A DNA stretch of 64,000 bases from an uncultured Clostridia bacterium (GTDB lineage: Bacteria; Bacillota; Clostridia; Christensenellales; Borkfalkiaceae), in assembly GCA_947626935.1 (NCBI GenBank), contig CANQUD010000002.1, forward strand, positions 1 through 64,000, read 5' to 3'. The notes under the pieces are model-generated. The model saw nothing but the letters and a program-made list of their open reading frames with translations. It did not search any database and was not told where the DNA came from. Positions 58,901 to 64,000 of the stretch are shown one piece after another. A program made the position numbers and the translations under genes. How positions within the stretch are numbered: the stretch's first letter is position 1; every line of letters starts with the position of its first letter.

Positions 58901-59606
58901 GCGTCTGCATCTTCATCCGCGTGGGATCGTCGAGCGTCCGCTTCGTCTGAATACACATCAAGACGTCCTGCATTTCCCAATCGTCCTTTTTGAGATAGTG
59001 GACGTCGTTGGTCGCAACGAGCTGGGCGCCGATCTCCCGCGCGATGCGGATGAGGTCGGGCAGGATCTGCTTCTGTTCGGGAATGCCGTGGTCCTGTATT
59101 TCGATATAAAAATCTTCTCCGAACAGGCTCTGCAGATAGAGAGCGAACTCCTTTGCCTTCTCGTATTCCCCCGCCATCAAAAGCTTGGGAATGCGTCCCG
59201 CAAGGCAGGCGGAAAGGCAGATGACCCCTTCGGTATGCTCCTTCAGGACTTGATAGTCGATGCGCGGACGGTAATAGTAGCCATCCACAAAGGCGAGGGA
59301 ATCGAGCTGCACGAGGTTGATATACCCCGCCTTATTTTTGGCGAGAAGAATGAGGTGGTCCGCCTTTTGATCGATGTGTTCCCGATAGTCGTCGACGACA
59401 TAAAATTCGCAGCCGATGATCGCCTTGATTTTGTTTTTCTTGCATTTTTCTGCAAATTTCAGGGAGCAGTACATGTTCCCGTGATCGGTCACGGCAACGG
59501 CGGAGATATTGTTCTCCTTGCAGTGGCGGACAAGATCATCCACCTTCACGGCTCCGTCGAGGAGGCTGTATTCGGTATGCAGATGAAGGTGTACGAAATC
59601 GGTCAC
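55929..59606 (-). CDS. dnaE: DNA polymerase III subunit alpha (DnaE)
   Basis: 1225-aa replicative polymerase of the DnaE type. N-terminal PHP domain (FVHLHLHTEYSLLDGAVKVDDLV), the palm with the catalytic Asp pair in SMPDFDVDFCTERRGETIEYV and GPGRGSGVGSIVAYAIGITNVDP, the beta-binding and helix-hairpin-helix regions, and a C-terminal OB domain (VVMGGIISTVKKISTKSGGFMAFITVEDLYGSVEC). In Firmicutes with both PolC and DnaE this enzyme extends RNA primers; whether PolC exists cannot be told here. GTG 59606 start with AAAGGAGAAC; GTGA overlaps the stop of whiA. Confidence 0.97.
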   Translation of the reverse strand: MTDFVHLHLHTEYSLLDGAVKVDDLVRHCKENNISAVAVTDHGNMYCSLKFAEKCKKNKIKAIIGCEFYVVDDYREHIDQKADHLILLAKNKAGYINLVQLDSLAFVDGYYYRPRIDYQVLKEHTEGVICLSACLAGRIPKLLMAGEYEKAKEFALYLQSLFGEDFYIEIQDHGIPEQKQILPDLIRIAREIGAQLVATNDVHYLKKDDWEMQDVLMCIQTKRTLDDPTRMKMQTHEFYMKSGDEMAAVFPDLPEAIANTRVIADKVSEIDTPFNLKDDGSPVYDKTLIPLYTADDGTPSPEYLTRLTWEGLPKRYPDLTDEIKKRAEYELSVIIKMGFADYFLIVWDYINWSKSHDIPVGPGRGSGVGSIVAYAIGITNVDPLRYDLLFERFLNPDRVSMPDFDVDFCTERRGETIEYVRKRYHPENVAQIVTFGTLASRAVIKDVGRVMRVPYSDTDRVTKLMDGKSTIRELLGLDIESRRSKVADAETALGAMRGTEVTTDEEKMKLADLEGKLDEAKKKLDDQIGKRNPEFVEIYESDETLKRVIDMGLKLEGMPRNTSMHAAGVVICRKKIADNVPLSRNGEDITTQFDMKEVESIGMLKMDFLALTTLTDIKKTLDYIYEDYGVHIEFGQNCDDEGAYDLISEGDTDAVFQLEQGGMKRFMKQLHPTCLEDLIAGISLYRPGPMDFIPDYLKNRAEPDKIKYLTPLLRPILEKTYGVIIYQEQVMQIFQNLAGYSLGQADLVRRAMAKKHLNELMAQKEKFIYGDTDKVVGHDENGDPVYGNITGCQSHGIPPETAAELFAQMESFASYAFNKSHAAAYAVVTYQTAYLKKYYPKEFLAGVLNNRISKIDEIAKYIVYMKEKNIRILPPDVNRSKAYFAVEGDGIRIGLCALRGVGISAMESVVEERKKNGAFADFSDFLMRCISFVNKKMVEALILGGAFDSMGHFRSQYTAVYEDLMRRMQSIEKQKNSMQMSLFGDILSEETPKANYPDIPEWEKEELLSKEKSILGVYVSGHPFEKYADRFRDCTFNTGMLTDFEEDEETHDRTYNLVKAGDPVVMGGIISTVKKISTKSGGFMAFITVEDLYGSVECLAFPKIYDRTRSVIKQDAVVRIKGKIDIPSEKAPVVIIDTLESLSSDGEEETKANEPVLTPEVLWLDARAITDEDFDELIETLEGYQGGTKAKILHGGKRYEYNVRLSRALLAEIRMFLPDPCVKIV

Positions 59607-60481
59607 GGTCGTTCTCCTTTGAGGGACATCAATTTATTCAGGCGGCGCTGCAGGGAACTCTTGGAGATCCCGAGGTAGTCCGCAAGTTCTGTATAGGTGA
59701 AGGTAGGGTTTTCGATCCGCGCCTTCAGCGTCTCTTTGAGTTGTGCGGAAAGCGCAATGAGATCGCCTTCCGTCAAGGCAGCGAGCGCACGGACCTGTCT
59801 GGCGCTTGCCGTCAGAGATCGGTCGACATTGCCCGCCATACAGTTCTCGAGACGGTTGCGGTTATTGTTCTCATCGCGGGCGGCGGCAGTTCTCTCGAGC
59901 GTGCGGAAGGAATTGTCCGCTCCGAGCACCGAAAGGAAATCTCCGATCCCCTCTCTGTTCTTACAATATATAACATGCCTGTCCGCACGTTCGACGATCC
60001 CGCCGAGCAGGTGGAATCTGTCCGACACGTCCATGAAGAGTTCGGCATCGCGAAGGGACGGAAAGACAAATTCGAGATGATACCCCGTCTTGTTCTCTCC
60101 GCGGGGCAAAATACAGCTTCCCCCGCCCAAAAATGCCCCCTTCAGGAAGGCAAGGGCGGTCTCGTCCGTGTCGACGGGTTGCGAATAGATCTCCTCCGCC
60201 CGTCCTTTTGCCCCCGTTCCCGTGTGCGAGAACGTGAGCTTGTCCCGTCCGTGTTTCGGATCGCGCACGGCTTCCGTCAGCGTCATCCTGACGCCGAAAC
60301 AGCTCTCCGCAATGCCAATAATATATGCCGCAACGGACTCATTCTCGCTTACAAAGGAAAAGCCATCTCCGCTTTCCTCTCCGCTCGTCATGAGGACGGC
60401 TTTGAGGAGCGCAAGGCGGCATTCCCTCTGTTCGGGAACGGTCTTTACGAGTTCGCGCTTGATTTCCGTGGTAAAGCTCAT
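59603..60481 (-). CDS. whiA: Sporulation/division regulator WhiA
   Basis: N-terminal degenerate LAGLIDADG homing-endonuclease-like domain (LALLKAVLMTSGEESGDGFSFVSENESVAAYI...FLKGAFLGGGSCILP) and a C-terminal helix-turn-helix (NPTFTYTELADYLGISKSSLQRRLNKLMSLKGERP). It is a DNA-binding protein linked to cell division and chromosome segregation in Gram-positive bacteria. Length 292 aa. In most Firmicutes rapZ and yvcK precede it; here a PHP phosphatase gene precedes it directly. It overlaps dnaE by 4 nt. Confidence 0.95.
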   Translation of the reverse strand: MSFTTEIKRELVKTVPEQRECRLALLKAVLMTSGEESGDGFSFVSENESVAAYIIGIAESCFGVRMTLTEAVRDPKHGRDKLTFSHTGTGAKGRAEEIYSQPVDTDETALAFLKGAFLGGGSCILPRGENKTGYHLEFVFPSLRDAELFMDVSDRFHLLGGIVERADRHVIYCKNREGIGDFLSVLGADNSFRTLERTAAARDENNNRNRLENCMAGNVDRSLTASARQVRALAALTEGDLIALSAQLKETLKARIENPTFTYTELADYLGISKSSLQRRLNKLMSLKGERP

Positions 60482-60484
60482 ATC

Positions 60485-61255
60485 TTAAAGGTGTTCTTTG
60501 AACGCCGCAAAGCGGAAGGACGGAAGTCTGCCGTCGATGTTGTCGATCAGATCGAGCGGGACCCCCACGCGCCTGATCTGTTCCTCGGCGAGAAGGGTGT
60601 CTCCGATCCTGTCGACACTGTGCGCATCCGAGTTGATGACGAACCGCACGCCTGTTTGGACCACTTTGTCGAGTTCTTCATCGGTGAGATGCTGTTTTTT
60701 GGAGCTGATCTCGAGATACGTTCCGTAGTCGCGGCAGCATTTTGCGACCTCGACGGCGTCAGCAAAGCATTGGAAGTTCAGGTGCGTCAGAATGTCGATC
60801 GGATTCTTCTCGATACATTTGATATAGGCTTGCGTCGTGTATCGGATGAGCTTTTGGGACGGTTTGATGTGGAGCTGCGTGTCCCACCAACCGCGCCAGC
60901 CGATCTTTCTGTCTGCAAATGTCTCATACTTCGCCATGACGTGCACGCCCATGAGAAAGATATCGAATACACTGTAGTCCTCTTCGGTGAAGTCGGTAAG
61001 TCCCGAGATCCCCCTCAAATTGCATTCCATGCCGACAAGGACTTTGATCCCCGTCTCCTTCTCCGCCTCGCGGCAATCGCGCACGAGAGAGGGAACTTCC
61101 TTTCTCTTCACGCCGAAAACGACGTGTGAAAAGCCGTGATCGGTGATCGCGACGGCGGAAAGTCCGAGTTCCTTCGCACGGACGGCATTCTCCATGACCG
61201 TATTCTTTCCGTGCGAATACGGCGTATGCGTATGATAATCAGCAGTGAGTTTCAT
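60485..61255 (-). CDS. PHP-domain phosphatase (YcdX/HisK-like)
   Basis: PHP metallo-phosphoesterase: DYHTHTPYSHGKNTVMENAVRAKELGLSAVAITDHGFSH holds motifs I and II, VLVGMECNLRGISG the third, and VINSDAHSVDRIGD the fourth, forming a trinuclear metal site. Length 256 aa. Related proteins hydrolyse histidinol phosphate or other phosphate esters; no histidine genes are nearby, so the substrate is undetermined. GGAG precedes ATG 61255. In Clostridia a gene of this family commonly lies between murB and rapZ-yvcK-whiA. Confidence 0.9.
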   Translation of the reverse strand: MKLTADYHTHTPYSHGKNTVMENAVRAKELGLSAVAITDHGFSHVVFGVKRKEVPSLVRDCREAEKETGIKVLVGMECNLRGISGLTDFTEEDYSVFDIFLMGVHVMAKYETFADRKIGWRGWWDTQLHIKPSQKLIRYTTQAYIKCIEKNPIDILTHLNFQCFADAVEVAKCCRDYGTYLEISSKKQHLTDEELDKVVQTGVRFVINSDAHSVDRIGDTLLAEEQIRRVGVPLDLIDNIDGRLPSFRFAAFKEHL

Positions 61256-61277
61256 AAAGACTCCGTAAAATTACAGC

Positions 61278-62174
61278 CTATGTAGATCGGTGAAAGGTCA
61301 ACCGCCTGATCTCTTCCTTGAGAAGGATCCCCGTCTTTTTGAGTACGGTCGCCTTCACGGTATCGATGAGGTTGGAAACATCGTCCGAGATCCCCCCATC
61401 ATTGATGATAAAATTCGCATGCTTCGGGGAGACGAACGCCCCGCCGCATTGCAGTCCCTTGAGTCCGCATCGCTCGATGAGTTCGCCCGCACCGCACCCT
61501 TTCGGGTTGACAAAGACGCAGCCCATGCTCCTTCCCTTGGGAAGAGAAGCCCTTTTTGCAAGAAAATCTTGGGTCTTTGCGGCGATCTTTTCGCGGGACG
61601 AAGGCTCGGCACGAAAGACGGCTCCGACGACAAAGATATCTTCCCCGAAGGCGCTCGACTTTTCGCCGAATGCACAAGCCTCGTGCGAAAACACCTCGAT
61701 CCGCCCTTTTCTTACGGCGAGGACGCGCAAGATCACGTCGGAAATGTGCCTTTCCTTCACGCCCGCATTCATCACGCAGGCGCCACCGACCGTCATCGGA
61801 ATGCCGACGAAAGGTTCCAATCCGCCGATCTGCTGTTCGAGCGCAAAGCGAAGGAGCGCACCGCCCGTCACGCCCGCTCCCGCGTAGAGCGTCGTCCCGT
61901 CCGAGACCAGTCCTTTCAGCATGTCCGTACGCATGAGGACGGCGTCCTGCTCGCCCTCGGGCGGAAGCGTGTTCGCCCCGGCGCCGAGCACGGCGTACGG
62001 AATGTGTTCCCTCTGCAGAAAGCTCCAGACCTCGGCAGCCTCTTCCGCATCGGAGGGGGAAACGGACAAGGAGACGGATCCGCCGCAGCCGATCGTCGTC
62101 GAGCGGGACAGGGAAAAGTTCCTTTCCGTCTTCAAGAAGGGAAACCTTTCCCTGAAAAGCGCATAGACACCCAA
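61278..62174 (-). CDS. murB: UDP-N-acetylenolpyruvoylglucosamine reductase
   Basis: MurB reduces UDP-GlcNAc-enolpyruvate to UDP-MurNAc with NADPH and FAD. FAD-binding region STTIGCGGSVSLSV and YAVLGAGANTLPPEG, GIPMTVGGACVMNAG, and the C-terminal PKGRSMGCVFVNPKGCGAGELIERCGLKG with the catalytic Ser/Glu region SPKHANFIINDGG. Length 298 aa, type II. Start is TTG 62174, after AAAGGAG. The promoter (TTGAAA-17-TAAAAT) overlaps the end of the upstream binding-protein gene. Begins the operon murB-php-whiA-dnaE. Confidence 0.94.
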   Translation of the reverse strand: MGVYALFRERFPFLKTERNFSLSRSTTIGCGGSVSLSVSPSDAEEAAEVWSFLQREHIPYAVLGAGANTLPPEGEQDAVLMRTDMLKGLVSDGTTLYAGAGVTGGALLRFALEQQIGGLEPFVGIPMTVGGACVMNAGVKERHISDVILRVLAVRKGRIEVFSHEACAFGEKSSAFGEDIFVVGAVFRAEPSSREKIAAKTQDFLAKRASLPKGRSMGCVFVNPKGCGAGELIERCGLKGLQCGGAFVSPKHANFIINDGGISDDVSNLIDTVKATVLKKTGILLKEEIRRLTFHRST

Positions 62175-62189
62175 TTTATTTTCTCCTTT

Positions 62190-62218
62190 ATTTTACCATA
62201 TTCTTTATGACTTTTCAA
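62190..62218 (-). promoter_or_regulatory. Promoter of the murB operon
   Basis: TTGAAA (62218-62213) and TAAAAT (62195-62190) on the minus strand, 17 nt apart. It overlaps the stop codon of the binding-protein gene at 62215. Confidence 0.8.
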
Positions 62219-63111
62219 CGGGATTTCAGATATTTTTCAAGAAAATTTGCCTCTCTTCCCGCACGGGCGAGCGAGGCAAGCTCCTTTCTCGCTTCCGCAG
62301 AGGCAAAGACGCTCAAAGTCAATGAAGCCGAGCCTTCCGCGGGAGAGAACATGCCGATCTCCTTGAGAGAACCTCTTGTCTCTTCGGACAACAGCGCCTC
62401 GACAAGAGGCAGGCAAAGCTCCCTTTTCTCCCTTGAAAGCACGGAAACGTACTGGTAGAGGTCATCATACTCCGAAAGTTCTTCCCGATAGACCGTGACC
62501 TCTCTTGCCTGAAACCGACAGACGTCCCGCTGCGTTCCCAAAAGATAGCAGAATTCCCCGTTCAGGAATCTGATATAGGCTTCTTCCGAGGGAAGTTCCT
62601 CTCCCTCGATCCCATCGAGCTTCGCCGCAAGGACAGAAAGATTTTCCCCGCCGCAGGAGATCGCCGTCCTGCCCTCTTCCGAAAAGTCGTCGGAGAGGGA
62701 GAAACGGTAGTATTTCCCCATGCACCACGGGACGGCAAGACATTTTCCGCCAAGCTCCCCGCCCCAAGAAGGCTTTGAAAGATCGATCGCACGCTCGGCG
62801 ATCCCGTCCGTTCCGATCCCGAAGGAGATCATGTCGGGGCAGACGCCCCGCGAAAAAGCCTCTTTCACCCCTTCGGCGGTATAGTTCAAAATATAGTAAT
62901 AGACGCCTTCCGAGGCAGTTTTTCGCGCGATCTTGCTCAAAAAAGATGTCCGCGACCCCTTTCCGCCCTCAAATGTATCCACATTCCAGACTTCTACGAT
63001 CGAAGGTGAAACAGCTTTCCTCTCCTCGTTCTTTTTCGGAAGGAACAAGAGCAATGCGATCACCACAGCGATGAGCAGAAACGGTACGGTCTTTCTTACG
63101 ATCCCTTTCAT
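62215..63111 (-). CDS. Membrane-anchored extracellular solute-binding-like protein, 298 aa
   Basis: An N-terminal membrane helix (VPFLLIAVVIALLLFLP) is not followed by a lipobox cysteine, so the protein is probably signal-anchored. SIVEVWNVDTFEGGKGSRTSFLSKIARK and DMISFGIGTDGIAE resemble the start of family 1 solute-binding proteins, which read VTVWHWDxxxGG. At 298 aa it is shorter than usual (about 420), and no ABC permease is nearby, so it may be an orphan or sensory protein. ATG 63111 has no Shine-Dalgarno sequence; a weak promoter (TTGCAT-16-TAATAC) ends 10 nt before it. Confidence 0.65.
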   Translation of the reverse strand: MKGIVRKTVPFLLIAVVIALLLFLPKKNEERKAVSPSIVEVWNVDTFEGGKGSRTSFLSKIARKTASEGVYYYILNYTAEGVKEAFSRGVCPDMISFGIGTDGIAERAIDLSKPSWGGELGGKCLAVPWCMGKYYRFSLSDDFSEEGRTAISCGGENLSVLAAKLDGIEGEELPSEEAYIRFLNGEFCYLLGTQRDVCRFQAREVTVYREELSEYDDLYQYVSVLSREKRELCLPLVEALLSEETRGSLKEIGMFSPAEGSASLTLSVFASAEARKELASLARAGREANFLEKYLKSR

Positions 63112-63152
63112 ATATAATATTGTATTAAAGGGAATGTCCGTACATGCAAGAA

Positions 63153-63257
63153 GGGACGCCGTAGCGTCCCCTCTGCGCCTCTGCCGCGCACGCGTGTCCG
63201 CGGCAGAGGCTCTATTTCAAAGCGATACCGCTTGAAAATAGATTGTGTCACAGACAC
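63153..63257. other. Cluster of four consecutive hairpins
   Basis: GGGACGC/GCGTCCC (63153-63170), GCCTCTGCCGCG/CGCGGCAGAGGC (63177-63210, perfect 12 bp), CTATTTCAAAGCG/CGCTTGAAAATAG (63212-63241, imperfect) and GTGTC/GACAC (63245-63257). They lie between the DUF1540 gene and the binding-protein gene, both on the minus strand. Confidence 0.55.
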
Positions 63258-63269
63258 GCAATTATGCAA

Positions 63270-63428
63270 TTAACCCTTGCGATCTTCGAAGCTGTCACAG
63301 CAAGTGCAACGTTCCGCATTGCAGGCATTGCCGACGTGGATCTTCGCAAGTTCGCATGCCATTCCGTCACGGTTGAATTTGCATTCGGTGACGCCGCACG
63401 ACACACCGCAGTTGATCGTATGTTCCAT
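63270..63428 (-). CDS. DUF1540 protein, 52 aa
   Basis: A short protein with seven cysteines, INCGVSCGVTECKFNRDG and GNACNAERCTCCDSFE, the DUF1540 pattern: short Clostridia and Bacillus proteins, often in spore formers, that probably bind metal. AAGGAGGG precedes ATG 63428 at good distance. A sigma-E-like promoter may lie upstream, which would suggest mother-cell expression. Followed by the hairpin cluster. No biochemical function is established. Confidence 0.85.
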   Translation of the reverse strand: MEHTINCGVSCGVTECKFNRDGMACELAKIHVGNACNAERCTCCDSFEDRKG

Positions 63429-63444
63429 AGCACCCTCCTTATGA

Positions 63445-63473
63445 AGAGTATGCGCATCGGTTTGAAAAATATC
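63445..63473 (-). promoter_or_regulatory. Weak candidate sigma-E promoter of the DUF1540 gene
   Basis: On the minus strand GATATT (63473-63468) and CATACTCT (63452-63445) are 15 nt apart, similar to the sigma-E pattern. One mismatch in each box. Confidence 0.3.
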
Positions 63474-63483
63474 GGAGATGATA

Positions 63484-63512
63484 TTGACAAAAGGCGGAAA
63501 AGATTGTAAAAT
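63484..63512 (+). promoter_or_regulatory. Promoter of rplI
   Basis: TTGACA (63484-63489) and TAAAAT (63507-63512) with a 17-nt spacer; AAAGGAG lies between it and ATG 63535. Confidence 0.85.
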
Positions 63513-63534
63513 AGAAAAAAAGGAGCGTGACAGT

Positions 63535-63978
63535 ATGAAAGTGATCCTCAAAGAAGACATAAAGGGAACGGGCAAACGGGGCGACGTCATCGAGGTCTCG
63601 GACGGATACGCAAGAAATTTCCTCATCAAAAAAGGGCTTGCGGAAGCGGCGACCCCTGCCGCCATCAACGAAATGAAGCAAAAAAAGACCTCGGAGGACT
63701 TCCACAAGGCAGAAAATGTCAAAGCTTTGAAGGAACTTGCCGCCCAGATCAGCGGAACAGGACTGACCCTCGCGATCCGCGCGGGCGAAAACGGAAAGAC
63801 ATTCGGGTCCGTAACGACGCAGCACATCGCCTCGGCGCTCGCGGAACTCGGGTTTGATGTCGACAAGAAAAAAGTCCTTCTGAAGGATCCGATCAAATCT
63901 GTCGGTACCTATGATGTCGAAGTCCGCCTCATGGAAGGCGTTCTCTCCAAGATCAAAGTCAACGTCGTCGCACAATAA
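63535..63978 (+). CDS. rplI: 50S ribosomal protein L9
   Basis: L9 pattern: [36 protein letters not shown] (N-terminal domain, residues 1-36), a long connecting helix ([24 protein letters not shown]) and the C-terminal domain with [15 protein letters not shown] and [15 protein letters not shown]. Length 147 aa is normal. The start is ATG 63535 with AAAGGAG; it has a near-perfect promoter. It usually heads an operon with dnaB or a DHH phosphoesterase, which would lie beyond the window end. Confidence 0.97.
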   Translation: MKVILKEDIKGTGKRGDVIEVSDGYARNFLIKKGLAEAATPAAINEMKQKKTSEDFHKAENVKALKELAAQISGTGLTLAIRAGENGKTFGSVTTQHIASALAELGFDVDKKKVLLKDPIKSVGTYDVEVRLMEGVLSKIKVNVVAQ

Positions 63979-64000
63979 AAAAGCTCAAACAAATTTTAAG

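Noticed and set aside
1..64000. tRNA, rRNA, riboswitch or T-box
   Set aside because: No cloverleaf, rRNA segment or recognisable riboswitch core was noticed. A covariance-model scan was not possible, so small RNAs could be missed.

Overview
The window looks like a chromosomal segment of a spore-forming Bacillota, most likely an uncultured gut lineage of Clostridia (the Christensenellales are a guess). The evidence is a complete spoIIIAA-AH operon, spoIVB, spoVG, gerW, two DacF-type carboxypeptidases, a Firmicutes-type LexA, the scpA-scpB cluster, anaerobic NrdD/NrdG and a bacterial glycogen operon. Composition is about 50% G+C, promoters are close to sigma-A consensus and ribosome binding sites are purine-rich. 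I see no rRNA, tRNA, CRISPR array, prophage or insertion sequence.

Layout. 1-3.8 kb: a loose group of unrecognised small genes, a lipoprotein, a lone pseudopilin and an FMN reductase. 3.9-6.6 kb: a GH51 arabinofuranosidase with its own promoter and operator-like palindromes. 6.7-11 kb: the spoIIIA operon. 11-20.2 kb: asp23-nusB-folD-ispA-dxs-tlyA-nadK-argR-recN-spoIVB, a classic Firmicutes neighbourhood, here without xseAB and without spo0A. 20.3-28.7 kb: a SpoIIM-like gene, dac, lysA, then M50 protease-scpA-scpB-DUF2953-gerW-dac-rluB. 28.7-32.6 kb: a broken lipoprotein gene, lexA, a tiny Cys-rich gene, hflX and a XerS-like recombinase. 32.6-33.0 kb: a gene-free AT-rich stretch with dif-like inverted repeats. 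33-43.1 kb: the glycogen operon glgB-glgC-glgD-glgA-glgP-GH13, read on the minus strand. 43.3-46.1 kb: murC, spoVG and a DUF1848 gene. 46.2-50.8 kb: an rRNA methyltransferase, flavodoxin, two CobW-type GTPases and an M29 aminopeptidase. 51-63.1 kb: nrdDG, two phosphofructokinases, dnaE, whiA, a PHP phosphatase, murB and an orphan binding protein. The window ends with a DUF1540 gene and rplI.

Genes left of about 28.7 kb are all on the plus strand and those to the right are nearly all on the minus strand. The switch lies at the XerS-like recombinase and its dif-like repeat, so this may be the replication terminus (inference).

Other notable points are: a short palindromic repeat at five loci, twice in frame inside essential-type genes and twice forming gene ends; several consensus promoters whose -10 lies 6-10 nt from the start codon, implying leaderless mRNAs; RNA structures at the starts of spoIVB, rluB and the DUF2953 gene; and a SpoIIIAG that appears to lack its beta-triangle insertion.
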